Below, in pieces: positions 21,003 to 31,830 of a stretch of DNA of 64,000 nucleotides. The stretch comes from Cryptomeria japonica (Eukaryota; Streptophyta; Pinopsida; Cupressales; Cupressaceae): contig NC_081409.1 of NCBI RefSeq assembly GCF_030272615.1, forward strand, positions 876,749,594 to 876,813,593, written 5' to 3'. A program made the position numbers and the translations under genes. The notes beneath the pieces were generated by a model. The model saw nothing but the letters and a program-made list of their open reading frames with translations, ran no database searches and was not told where the DNA came from. How positions within the stretch are numbered: the stretch's first letter is position 1; each line of letters begins with the position of its first letter.

Positions 21003-21475
21003 TGTGAGACATGGACCAACTCTGATACCATGTGAGATTTTGCCAAGATCAAGAGGCAATGGAAAGCACAAATAAGAGAGACAAAATAGATGATAGGAAT
21101 AAACTATATTCTATCAAGATGCAAAATATGATCAACTAGATCATTACAAGATGTTCAATGATTGCCCGTACAAACAATGTAGGTGAGCCTGCTTATATAG
21201 GCAAGGCTAGGGATATGTGAGCACACAAACATGACATGTGGCTCAATAAGAAAAAAGGGTAGGTAGGAGAAACAATATAATATTCCACATGAGGTGGAAT
21301 GTAACAACAAGATAAGATCAATACCATAAAAGGTGGAAATTCTCCTACACACACTATCCCAATGTGGCACAAACACCCAAGTGTCTCATACCCAAACTAC
21401 TATTAAATGCGTTTACCTAAGTAAACTTAAGTAAGGTGTAATAATATCCATGATGAATAATTATTTACACCAACA
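21003..21475 (-). mobile_element. Deletion relic: one LTR plus PBS, with intact TSD
   Basis: Flanked by the perfect TSD ATAAT (20998-21002 and 21476-21480). From the left: seven bases of LTR terminus (TGTGAGA), about 21 bp of interior including the PBS (minus strand TGGTATCAGAG), then a full LTR of the family at 7715-11695 (21031-21475). This is what remains after loss of the 3' LTR and nearly all of the interior. Confidence 0.85.
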
Positions 21476-21480
21476 ATAAT

Positions 21481-23209
21481 AAATGACTAAGTGGTACCAT
21501 AAGTTAATTCAAAGTAAAATAATAGTAATAAACTTAATTAGTAATTACATGGATTATAATTTGGATTAGATGATTTATTTATAATTATATGAAGATTTAA
21601 ACAAAGTTTGTTTATAAATTTCATTGATTAAGTTTTAATTTGGCTTTAGTAACCTTAAGAAATTATAATAAGAAATTTATTTGACTATTTATACAGTTGA
21701 TATTGTTAACAAATAACATACTTGTTTATGAGGGTTTATATACCAGAACCAATACTTTCAATTAAAATTTTATAATTTGGAGTTATCCATAAATAATATT
21801 TTAATTTATTTTAGAACTACCTATTAATTAATAATTTGAAAACTTTACCTGCTAAGCAAATTTTGGTCGGTAAACTTTTATTTGGTTACACTCCACTCGT
21901 AATTTGGAATCATTCGGTTAGATTAGTTTTATTGGGGGTGTTAGCTGACATTTAAAATTCAATATGAATTATTAGTATTATATATCGCTATGATCATCAA
22001 TCTAAATTTGATATGTTCATGCTTTGATGTTGAGTCCTCGACCAATTGACTACTTCAAGCATCATGCAAGTTACATAATTGATGTATCATACAAATTACA
22101 AGAAGTTAGATATAAAGGCCATTCTCAAATTTGGATAGTAGTCTCTTAGTAGTAGTAGATTGAATTTTTAAATAACCAAGTCATTTAAATTAGTCAAATC
22201 TAATAGTAGTCAAATTTATCTCCTAACTCTAAGGGAACATAAGACTAGTAAAAGGAAGAGCTACACTTAAGGAAAAGGTGGATTTCTTAGTTAAACTTCA
22301 TAGTAAAATCTATTTTGTTAGAACATTAATATTAATTGGGTAGTGGAGAAACTTTATTTTAAAACCAAAAGTGTTATCAATCTGGAGCCATTTAGCTATG
22401 ATTTTGACTTGTCTCGTGAACCTCAAATCGAATACTCAACTTCTATTATAAGTTTAATAGAACTTAGCTTCAAAGATTAAATGAGTTATGATTGTTATTA
22501 GGGAATCCTTACCTTAATATGTGCTTGAGAAACCTATTCCATGCTCACTTAGTAGATTATACAACTATTTTAATTGAGATAACCTAGGAGAAAATCTTAA
22601 CTCTCTTCTAAGAGTTTGTGATTAATAAGTTATTATTTGTAGAAAATGTCCAAGGGATAAATAGATTCAAGTGGATAGTTATCTCCTTATAATATTGCAT
22701 TAGTTCAAGAACCCCTAGAAGAAGATTTCATTTATTTAGTAACTTTTGTACATCGGTACGTTGCTATATTAAAAATATTAATTGGGGTTATTTAGGAACC
22801 ATAATCATATTGGCTAATTAAAAGTAGATTGTTGGGATCATCTAAAAGTCATGTTCATATTGGTTAAATGAAAATGAATTGGTTGGAATTAGAAAGGAGT
22901 TATATTTATAACGATTGATTGAAGGTATATTTATTTGAATTATTTAGGAGTCTTATTCACATTAGTTAATAAGCAGTTGGTTGATTTGGGATTATTCATA
23001 TTGGATTCTCTTATTTCCAACATTGGTAATTAAAAATAGTGTGGATATCAAGGTTATTATTAATAGATTTCCATCAAACATGTTAGTAATAATTTCATTT
23101 CCAAAGTATTATTATTTTATGATTTAAATTTCTTCAAACAATTATTAGGACTCATATTTAAAGCAAGGATTATCATTTGTAGAAAATACATAAAGATTAA
23201 TTTTTATGT
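21481..23209. other. Right-half sequence of the long-LTR element, non-coding
   Basis: AT-rich sequence with many TTAATTGG and AATTAGTT words and no open frame of note. It lies between two nested LTRs and probably belongs to the right LTR. Confidence 0.45.
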
Positions 23210-23214
23210 TACTC

Positions 23215-24870
23215 TATTAGTCCCAATCGGTGCTGAGAGGGGAGGGGTGAATCAACACTATACTGGTTCTACTAGATTTTAACCTTAATCAAAGTTTCTA
23301 TTCAAACTTAACACTTATCAGTATAAGCAACATTAATAAGAAACATGCACACATAAAATCAATCACACATGACTACCAAGATTTATCACATGGAAACCCA
23401 AATGGGAGAAAACCACGGTGTGAGTAGAAACTCACAAAATTTTCACTCTTCTAGAGTATGCCTGGTGAGGAGCCATCCCTGTTAGGAGTTTACAAAGACA
23501 CTATTAGGTGCAACCCGGTTAAGGGATTTTCTTTAAGGCTTGTTAGAACCTTTACCCTCTTAGAGGTAGCCTTGTTAAAGGACTTAGGATCATCAAATAA
23601 GATGTCACCCGGTTAAGGGATTTTACAAAGGGACCTATTAAAGTCCACCCGATTAAGGGATTTTACTATTGTAGTTATTAGAAAACAACAGAGAGAATGA
23701 TCTATTATAATAGCTACTCTTAGCTTAATCAGATCCAATTGAAGCTCTTTGTTTTGACCACCGGTTACACTTTCTCTGCACTCTACTGGTGCTCTGTATT
23801 TCACTTGATCTGCACTCTACTGGTGCTCTACATTCCACTTGCTCTGCACTCTACTGGTGCTTTGTATTTCACTTGCTCTGCACTGTATTGGTGCTCTACA
23901 TTCTTTCTCTACTCTTCACACTATTCAAGCTCTACACACTCTCTTCATCACTCTGCTATTCACTTAGAAATTTTGCACTCTTCTCACCTTACTAGATCGC
24001 CTCTCTTCAAAATTGCACTTAGCAATTTTGCGATCAAAACTTTTGGTTTTCGCCAAAAACCTTTATACCATGTTTTTCCAACACATACCTGTTGTCTCCT
24101 AAATAAGTTTACACCTAAAACTTGATAGATTTGAAATTCAAATCTTCCTGCACTTTCTCTGCGTGCTCTCCATCAATCTCGCCAACAACTCATCCTTATC
24201 TGCCACTGCAACTCATAATTATACCAACTTCTGGTTGTGTTCTATCTTTTTAATGCGAACTAGAAAATCCACATAAATCTCACCTTAACCGGTTGTTAAC
24301 TGCTGTAGACTTCACTAGCAGTTTGTTTTGATGATATCTCACCACGACCGACTCACCTTTGGTCATCGTATCCATCTTACCGATCAGTTCTCTGAGATTC
24401 TTGGTGGATAGCATTCTTCAACTTGTATCACCAGTTCACCGGTGTAACTCTTCATATTTTGCCACTGGTCACTGATCATCAAGCAGAATGATCACCTGTC
24501 TATTTAGAGTGTTTCGGTCCTACATGACTACTAAACTGCACTCTGAGTCACCTCTTGTGACCGCATCATCATTTCAACTGCCAGTTTAAGAAACTGATCT
24601 CAACACCTATCGAATGCTTGACTGACCGGCTAGCTACTCTGTTTATCCTTCAACCGATTAGTCTTCGACCAACACACTGCTTAAGTGTGTCAATAATGCA
24701 TATTAGGGAAGCACTGAATCCTTCATACTGTTTGCAGCCATGAGTAAACCATTGAGTTTTACCACACCTCCTTGCCTGTGAGCTTGGCCTTATTCACCAA
24801 TAAGTGTTGGTCATCGATGACAATACTAACTGATGAACCAGTTGTACCAACACCATCAGTTATGCCAACA
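23215..24870 (-). repeat. Solo LTR of a third copia-like family
   Basis: On the minus strand it begins TGTTGGCATAACTGATGG (24870) and ends in GATTCACCCCTCCCC followed by about 25 bp. TACTC flanks it at 23210-23214 and 24871-24875. The tail layout matches other copia LTRs here, but the terminal dinucleotide is TA rather than CA, so the left edge is less certain. Confidence 0.72.
23778..23913 (-). repeat. 34-bp tandem repeat, four copies
   Basis: Units beginning GCACTCTACTGGTGCTCT start at 23778, 23812, 23846 and 23880 inside the solo LTR. Confidence 0.92.
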
Positions 24871-24875
24871 TACTC

Positions 24876-26500
24876 TAATCGGAAGAATGAGCCGATTTAA
24901 TGATGATGTGGTTATTATTAAGCTTATCATTAAATAGTTATTTTTCTTCCTTCAACAAATAAGTGATAAATTCATTTCCAAACTTTCATTGCTTAATCAT
25001 TTTCCATAAGCAATCTAATACCTTTAAAATGTTAAGAGTTGTGCTCGAGTAATGGATGTTCCAAAATAATTATATATTACAAGTGAATTCAGGTTCTTTT
25101 CATAAGTTATCTTTTACAAGTATTAAGCAATTAGTACTTCACATATTTAGTCTAGCCTTAAAGTTTTAATCATGGTTTCTTTTCAAGAAAATGCCATTCC
25201 AAATAGTTTATTTGTTTATGCTCCTTTCAGTTACTAAGTTCAAGCATTAAATAGTTCATTTCTATTATTATTTCTCTTGATATTAATGAATTCAGAATTA
25301 ATTTTGAGTTAGATAACTAAACAAGAGGTGATGGAAACAAAAACCTAGTAGCATTCGGTATTCACGGTACCTTTGGGTCACACTTACGAGTAATGTTGTT
25401 GTGTTGAACTACTGCACCCAACGCCTAATAAAGTTGCATCAATGGCATTTGTGGCATTGTCCCTATAAATTGTCGGGGAGTAATAAGGGACACTTGGAAG
25501 TTAAGATCCAAGGGGCAGGTAATCCCCCTTGGATCGATAAATATAATAAGATAATGTTTAAATGAATTTAAATTTGCTAGTTAAACCTTAGTAAACCCCT
25601 TTAGGGTTGTTTGAGTGAAATGCTTTTATAAAATTGTCTTAATCTAGAAGAATTTTTGAAGATTGATAATTGGGTCAAGGGTGATGCTTATGATAGGAAT
25701 TAGGACCTAGTTGTTTTAGGCCACAAGCATTAGGCCACATTGAGCCCTATGCTTAAATCTACCATCGTGGGTAGCAACCACAGAGAAACTGTCTGGGATA
25801 TTGACTCTAGAAAGGGTTACATACCCACCAAAATAGTTTACATTAAACCATAGATTAGAAAATAGAACTACATACTTTATGCCTTCATCCCGTGTCAAAA
25901 CGGGTATGCAGGCAGTCTAGGGACAAAGTTGTTCCTTGTACTTAGGCGTTTGGGGATGGGGTCTAGGATTTGGTAAGTAGATGGATTGCGAAGTCTCTTA
26001 ATTGAAAGATAAGGGAAATAAAGGGAAAAGTAATTCAACGCATACTCGAAAGGAATCCTGTATGGATTTGCTTGACTTCTCGAGGCTTCAGGTCAAATTC
26101 TGAGGCAGAATTCAAGATTGCATTATATTATTTCATTTTCTCCTAAGGACAACGACCTCGGTGCACCCTTATAAGAGGAGTGTAGTTCTTAGTGAGTGAC
26201 TTAGGACCTAGATGGTCCCGATGAGTTAAAGTCTTTGGCCAGAGAACCTCCTATTCGAAGTTGGATAGATGCCTACCTCATTTGGGTAGATGCCTATCCT
26301 GTATTGGATAGATGAAACCTCTTGTCCCATATGGACAGATGCCTAACCTGTATGGTTAGATTCTCATCCCGAATGGATGAATGCCTAATACAATTGGATG
26401 GATGCCTAGAGTATGCGATTGAACCAAACACAGATGATTAAATAAATAAATTAAAAAAAAAATGTCAAAAATTCTTAGGTTAGTAGTTTGGGTTGTTACA
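24876..26500 (+). repeat. Right LTR, 3' part, of the long-LTR element
   Basis: From about 25330 it aligns with 17215-18376 (for example GGTCACACTTACGAGTAATG with GGTCACGCTTACGGGTAATG) and ends GGGTTGTTACA. It carries the branched hairpin (25767-25828) and the hairpin array (26251-26398). Confidence 0.75.
26251..26398 (+). other. Array of short hairpins (right LTR copy)
   Basis: Stems in order: CTATTC/GGATAG, CTACCT/GGGTAG, CTATCC/GGATAG, GTCC/GGAC, CTAACC/GGTTAG, TCATCC/GGATGA, and a decayed seventh. The differences from the left copy in the first two units make U-G wobble pairs if the plus strand is the RNA. Confidence 0.72.
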
Positions 26501-26504
26501 AAAT

Positions 26505-27276
26505 GCTGGTGAGAAAAGATGCTTGATTGATCAGATTGATGAAAGTTGGTTGTGGAATAGGAGAATGTGTCATGTAAATTTTGATTCAATGATTAAGATC
26601 AGTTCTACTCAAGTTGTTAGGGATCTTCCTAAGATTGTTAAGCCTACTAATCCAGTATGTAAGGAATGTCAGTTGGGTAAGCAAACAAGAATTTCTTTCA
26701 AAAGAAAACAATATACATCTGATGGATTGCTAGATATTGTACATATTGACCTATATGGACCTAAAAATATTAGAAGTATGCAGGGAGATAGATATTTCAT
26801 GTTGCTAATTGATGATTATTCTAGGATGATGTGGGTTATTTTCTTGAAGGAGAAATCAAAAAAATTAGATAAGTTCAAGATATTCAAAGAAAAAGTTGAG
26901 ACTGAGTCAGGATTGAAGGTGAAATATCTGAGATTTGACAGGGGAGGTGAATTCTATTCTGGTGAGTTTGATTCATTCTATGAGAAGCATGGGATTAGAA
27001 GACAATTATCTGCTCCTAGAACCCCTCGACAAAATGGAGTTGTTGAAAGGAAGAATAAAACTGTTTCTATTCTGGTGAGTTTGATTCATTCCGTGAGAAG
27101 CATGGGATTAGAAGACAATTATCTGCTCCTAGAACCCATTAGTAGAATGGAGTTGTTAAAAGGAAGAATAAAACTGTTTTGGATGCTGCAAGGGCTATGT
27201 TGATTGAAGGGAATGTTCTAAAGATCTATTGGAGAGAAGCTATTAGAACTATTGTTTACACATTTAACATTCTCCT
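26505..27276 (+). pseudogene. Copia pre-integrase and integrase core, broken
   Basis: Coding resumes in frame with the protease at 14356. The pre-integrase zinc motif is recognisable (MCHVNF...CKECQLGKQ), followed by the integrase core with DDE residues in HIDLYGP, FDRGGEF (Arg-Gly where Asn-Gly is usual) and NGVVERKNKT. A 113-bp tandem duplication at 26954-27179 shifts the frame, and the second copy also has a TAG. After it, AARAMLIEGN...YWREA is recognisable up to 27276, where the inverted segment begins. Confidence 0.87.
26954..27179 (+). repeat. 113-bp tandem duplication within integrase
   Basis: Two copies (26954-27066 and 27067-27179) beginning CTATTCTGGTGAGTTTGATT. They differ at several positions, including CGACAAAATGG versus TAGTAGAATGG, so the event is not recent. 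113 is not a multiple of three. Confidence 0.92.
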
Positions 27277-27279
27277 ATC

Positions 27280-27734
27280 ATAGACATCTCAAATTCTTTC
27301 TGTGTATCACTGACAAACTTCATGCTCAAGTCATCATCTCCTCCAAAGGTAATATAATCAACAAAGACTTCAACAATCAAGATGTTATCATTCTCAATCT
27401 TAAAGTACGGATTACTATCAGTAGTCCCTTTATTAAATCTCAATTTCAATAAATACTTATCCAATCTAGCATACCAAGCTCTAGGGGCTTGTTTCAATCC
27501 ATAAAGAGCTTTCTTTAGTTTACATACCATGTCTCCATCATCTGATAATGAAAATCCATTAGGTTTCTCAATGTAGACTTCTTCCTCAAGATCACCTTTC
27601 AAAAAGGCAGATTTGACATCCATCTGATATACCTTGAAATCTTTATAGACAAAATATGCAAGCAATAGTCTAACAGCTTCAAGTTTGGCCACCAGAGCAA
27701 AAGTATCCTCATAATAAATTCCTTCTTTTTGATA
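27280..27734 (-). pseudogene. Copia reverse transcriptase, central part (inverted)
   Basis: Recognised blocks: YEDTFALVAKLEAVRLLLA, VYQMDVKSAFLKGDLEEEVY, KKALYGLKQAPRAWYARLD, and FVDYITFGG where copia RT has YVDD. The catalytic pair is changed to Asp-Tyr, so the enzyme would be dead even without the rearrangement. Upstream on the same strand it continues at 28511 beyond the nested solo LTR; downstream it is cut by the inversion breakpoint after FEMSMIGE. Confidence 0.9.
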
Positions 27735-27739
27735 ATATC

Positions 27740-28505
27740 TATTTATGGTGAAAATGGATAACAATAATAATCAAGATTGAAAGGCTAAATGAATTCAACC
27801 ACCAAACCCTAGCCTAACAATGAACAAAGATCCACCATAACATATGAAGATAACCTAAGACAATGCAAATAACTCAAAATCACAAAGATTATACCATCAC
27901 ATGTCCAATAGGGTTTTGATCTTCATTCTTCCTATCTCCATTGATCTTGCTTGATATACTTGCTCTCAGATTTTTGTATGCACAAGAGCTCAACAAAGAA
28001 CGGAATGTGGTTGCAAGTGGAATTGTAGTGTAGTCAATTGATCAAGTAGTTAGGGTTTGACAATGAAGAAAGCATCTCCTTAAATAGAAGACACAATAAG
28101 AAATGTAGGGTTAAGATTGAGAGGTGTAAAAAGAGAGGTTGGCTAGGATTAGAGGGTAGGTAAAGGAAATACCAAAATAATGAAAGGGGTAGGTAGTGTA
28201 GGAAATAAGAGATGAATGACATGTGTCATGTGTAGAAAAAGATAATGAATTAATTAAATAAATAAATATTTATTTAATTAATAGAAGAAGTAGGACAATT
28301 AAATAAATAAAATATTTATTTAATTTAGGAAAGGGATAATTTAAATAAATAAATGTATTTATTTAAATGAGAAATAAGGCTAGAAGAGGATAAATGAATT
28401 AATTAAATAAATAAAAATTTATTTAATTAATAGAAGAATTAGGCTTAGATAATTAAATAAATAAAATATTTATTTAATTAGACATGACAATTTTGAGTGT
28501 CTACA
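27740..28505 (-). repeat. Solo LTR of the Tat-type gypsy family, inside RT
   Basis: 766 bp flanked by the perfect TSD ATATC (27735-27739 and 28506-28510). On the minus strand it starts TGTAGACACTC and matches the LTR at 55033-55800 (768 bp) throughout, including the AT palindrome array and a CTATTTAAGG box. Confidence 0.92.
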
Positions 28506-28510
28506 ATATC

Positions 28511-29243
28511 CTTTGCACACCAGTCTCACTTTATTCCTGGCAACTTCACCGGCTTCATTCAATTTATTCTTGAATACCCATTTAGTCCCTATAACATTCT
28601 TATCTTTAGGTCTAAGCACAAGCTCCCATGTGTTATTCTTTTCAATCTGATTTAATTCTTCTTTCATAGCTCTCATCCAATTTTCATCTTTACAAGCTTC
28701 AACAACATCTTTAGGTTCAATTTTAGAAATCAAACATACTTCTTTAGCAGCTAATCTTCTTCTAGTCATCACACCTTTATTTTTATCTCCAATGATCCGA
28801 TTTTCTGAATAATTCAATCTTACATACCTCGAAGTCTTTTGATTGTTCTGATTTTCAAGTTCTTGCACTTCTTCACCAACAACAACAACATCTGGATTAA
28901 TAGCTTCTACCAAATCAGTCTGCTTCAATTCTTCAGTTTGAATAGGATTTAGAACAACATGTTGACCATCATCATATTTGCAAGCTCTGATCTCATTCCC
29001 AAGGTTCTCATATACCTTAACATTTTCACTTTCCATTATCTTTCTCAGTCTCTTATTGTATCACTAGTAGGCTTTGCTCTTTGTTGAATATCCCAAGAAA
29101 ATTCCTTCATCACTTCTTGCATCAAACTTTCCTATGTCGTCATCTCTCTTGATATAAATTTTCTACCAAATACTTTGAAAAATATCACAGTAGGAACATG
29201 ACCAAACTATATCTCATAAGGAGTCTTACCGGTATGACCTTTA
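28511..29243 (-). pseudogene. Copia integrase C-terminus, linker and RT N-terminus (inverted)
   Basis: On the minus strand the first part has KTPYEI, FGHVPTV and FKVFG-like blocks of the integrase C-terminal region with several stops and a frameshift. From 29036 there is an open stretch: an acidic linker, then the start of the RT domain (ACKDENWMRAMKEELNQIEK, NTWELV, VIGTKWVFKNKLNEAGEV, KVRLVCKGY). It ends at the TSD of the solo LTR. The two halves of RT are contiguous once the LTR and one TSD copy are ignored. Confidence 0.87.
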
Positions 29244-29249
29244 TAAATT

Positions 29250-30099
29250 TTTCTTAGGTTTGAAGATTTCACAAACTGGAAAAGACTTTTTTATATCTCA
29301 AACTAAAGATGTGAAGGAATTGCAGAAGAAGTTTGGATTAGATAACTCCAAACCGGTTGTAACTCCTATGGTGACCGGTTGCAAATTATTCAAAAATGAT
29401 GAATCTCCTAAAACTAATTAGAGTTTGTATAGGTTTATGGTTAGTGGACTGCTATATCTTACTCAGACTAGGTTGGACATTATGCATGCTATGTGCATGG
29501 CTTCTAGATATCAAGTTGATCCAAAAGAGAGTCATGTCACTGTTGTAAAGAGTATATTCAGATACTTGAAGGGAATTGTGGATTATGGTTTGTGGTATCC
29601 AAGGAATAATGATTTCATGTTATGTGCTTATATTGATGCTGATTGGGCTGGTGATGTTGATGACCAGAAGAGCACTATCGGTGGAGCATTCTTTTTGGGT
29701 AAGAAATTGGTTTCAAGGGCTAGTAAGAAACAAGATTCAATATCCTTATCTATTGCTGAAGTTGAGTACATTGTTGCTGTTAGTAACTACACTCAAGTGG
29801 TTTGGATGAAGCAAATGTTGAAGGATAGCATAGTTATCTATGATGAGCCTACTATCATATACTATGATAATTCCAATTCTATTAACATGTCAAAGAATAT
29901 AGTGCAACATTCAAAGACTAAAGATGTGTCAATCAAATATCATTACTTGAGAGAACAAGTCAGTGAAGGAAAAGTAAAGCTGGAGTATGTATCTACAAAG
30001 GAACAAATTGCTGATATTTTCACTAAGTCTTTACCTACAGATACATTTGTCTATTTGAGAGACAAGCTAGGGGTATCCACCCCTCTTGATGAGAACTAG
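29250..30099 (+). pseudogene. Copia RT end and RNase H
   Basis: The frame starts KFFLGLKISQTGKDFF and runs through KPVVTPM to a TAG at 29419, then is open to 30099. RNase H residues are visible: Asp in AYIDADWAGDVDD, Glu in IAEVEYIVAVS, Asp in IYYDNSNSINM, plus the HSKTKDVSIKYHYLREQV block and the C-terminal ADIFTKSLP motif found in plant copia. From 29425 this domain is open and of normal length (224 codons). The element 3' UTR follows (30100-30418), with two extra purine tracts near 30206 and 30297. Confidence 0.9.
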
Positions 30100-30418
30100 A
30101 TGCATTGAGTTGCATCAATCCGGTGGATCTCAGAGCCTTATCTTTCTATCTGAATTGATGAGTTGGTGCTACTCCTTTAATGGAGTAGTTTAGTAATGTG
30201 TCTAAGGGGGAGAAATTCTAGATTCAAGAGAATCATGATTTTCTTATATGTGTGGGAGAGTTTGGTTATTTGTATTCTATCTTTGGTATTGTTGTCAAAG
30301 GGGGAGAGAAGCATGTGAAAAACTGTTTTATCTACTTGATTTTTGGGGGGAGTTTGCTGGAGATATCTTCTTTCTTTGCACTGATTATTTTTCACGTTCA
30401 TATGTTGTCATCAATGCC

Positions 30419-30429
30419 AAAGGGGGAGA
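30419..30429 (+). other. Polypurine tract of the plus-strand copia element
   Basis: AAAGGGGGAGA one base before the 3' LTR. The wider ATGCCAAAGGGGGAGATTG phrase resembles the tract of element 1. Confidence 0.9.
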
Positions 30430-30430
30430 T

Positions 30431-31755
30431 TGTTGGACATTGTTGCTGCTAAGGATACATTGTTGTCATTGATGTCAACATATTCTTGCTCCAGTGTTTG
30501 CAAATTGGTGTATTGGGATTATAGTTTGGTGTATGGAGTATATCCAATATCACTATATTCTTCTGTATTGATTTTGATGATCCAGGATGCTTGATTGATC
30601 ATATCATATGATATGGTTTTGTAGTTTGTTTTGCTAATCAGTGCTTTCTAGAGTTCAGTATTTCCTCCAGTATATTCTGGTGTGATCAGATCTTGAGATG
30701 AGTCATTGGGAAATTTTTTGGGATGGTCTTATATATCTTCATTTCAGATGGTTTGTGATTTGGTGCTCTGCAAGTTATCTTTCTTTGTGATAGTTGTTGA
30801 TTAGTTGTGTTCTTATGTTTTTAGATGTTGCTCGATGAATATTTGATAAGTTATGTTCGTGTAGCTGTTACTGATGATTCTAATGTTCTTGTTTGTGTTT
30901 CCTAATCATGTCCTATTTGTTTTGATAATCTACATTGATCGTTGTGCGAGTTTTTGGCGATTTTGTTGAATTGGTGATGTTCTTTGTGTTATGCAGTATT
31001 TCTAGTAGTGTAGCGTGTTGTGGTTGATCTTGGCATGATTTTCGATGGAGATGAGCATTTGGGAATTTGAATTAGGTCCATGTTATATCATGTATATCAT
31101 TATATTGGTCTGGTGGTTGATCTTTGTATCGTGTGATGTAATTTTGTAATTATGACTTGAGGGTTTAGCTGACCTTGTTGTCAAGGTTGACGAATTGTAT
31201 AAATAGGTGATATTGTCATGTAATTTAGGTATCAAGGTTGTGTTTGCATTATCAGAGAGCGGTGTATGTGTGAACAAGGATTCATCTTTTGGTGTTGTGA
31301 TTCAGAAGAGATTGGTGTTGCAGAGAAGACATTTTTGCTTAACTGAAACTATCATTAGGCATTTGGAGATGCTATTATTGTAGTTCATTTCTTTCAGATT
31401 GTAGTCCGAATCTTATTGTAAGTTAGTGAGACTTCCCTGAGGGTTTTATCCTTCCAAGTCATTGTATTTGAGCAGTGAGCTCTAGGCAGTGTGCTTGAAT
31501 GCATGTGCATTCCTCATTGTAACATTTATACACACTACTGCATAGTATCATCTTATTGTGGGTAGGTTCCCACCATGATTTTTCCCTTAATCGGGTTTTT
31601 CACATCAAAATCCTGGTGTTAAGTGTTGTGCATTCATTTTTCTTATCTTGATTATTGCTCCAGTTTATCAGATCTGTTTTTGTGGTTAAGTTTGTAGATT
31701 TGGTGAAAATGGATTCACTCCCCCTCTTAGTTTTCCTTCTTTGCTATTTCTAACA
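30431..31755 (+). repeat. 3' LTR of the plus-strand copia element
   Basis: 1325 bp, TGTTGGACATTG...TCTAACA, uninterrupted, with TATA box TATAAATA at 31198-31205 and TSD CAAAT directly after it. It provides the empty-site reference for the insertion at 7715. Confidence 0.94.
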
Positions 31756-31760
31756 CAAAT

Positions 31761-31830
31761 AACTTAATATTATCAAGTTTTTGTGAATGATGATTCACCT
31801 TCGCCTCTTATCTTTTGGTAGTGTTCAACA
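31761..31830 (+). repeat. End of the older disrupted LTR
   Basis: It continues 7255-7542 across the copia insertion and ends with a copia-like tail (GATTCACCTTCGCCTC) and TTCAACA. No PBS follows, so the old copy was solo or truncated. Confidence 0.5.

Larger units (their letters stand above)
14357..26500 (+). mobile_element. Long-LTR non-autonomous element (about 12 kb with nested LTRs)
   Basis: It starts TGTCATAACCC and ends GGGTTGTTACA, with near-perfect TSD GAATG (14352-14356) / AAATG (26501-26505) inside the copia polyprotein frame. Its two ends share at least 1.2 kb (17215-18376 with 25330-26500), so it is an LTR pair. No gag or pol was found; the internal part after the left LTR is very short. 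Three later LTR insertions lie inside its right half (18818-19908, 21003-21475, 23215-24870). The plus orientation is inferred from structured-RNA and TATA clues, not from a proven PBS. Confidence 0.72.
27277..29243 (-). other. Inverted segment of the copia pol gene
   Basis: Integrase core on the plus strand stops at 27276. The integrase C-terminus, the linker and RT then read on the minus strand from about 29243 to 27280, and RT-RNase H resumes on the plus strand at about 29250. The order fits a simple inversion of about 2 kb. The minus-strand end FEMSMIGE and the plus-strand restart KFFLGLKI are consecutive parts of the copia RT, so little was lost at that breakpoint. Confidence 0.9.
7543..31755 (+). 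mobile_element. Plus-strand Ty1/copia retrotransposon split by nested insertions and an inversion
   Basis: The LTRs match at both ends and the whole is flanked by the perfect 5-bp TSD CAAAT (7538-7542 and 31756-31760). Removing the nested insertions leaves LTRs of about 1.33 kb and the order gag, protease, integrase, RT, RNase H, which defines copia. Insertions: 7715-11695 in the 5' LTR, 14357-26500 between protease and integrase, and 27740-28505 inside RT. Pol from 27277 to 29243 is inverted. Many stops and frameshifts show it is dead. Confidence 0.92.
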
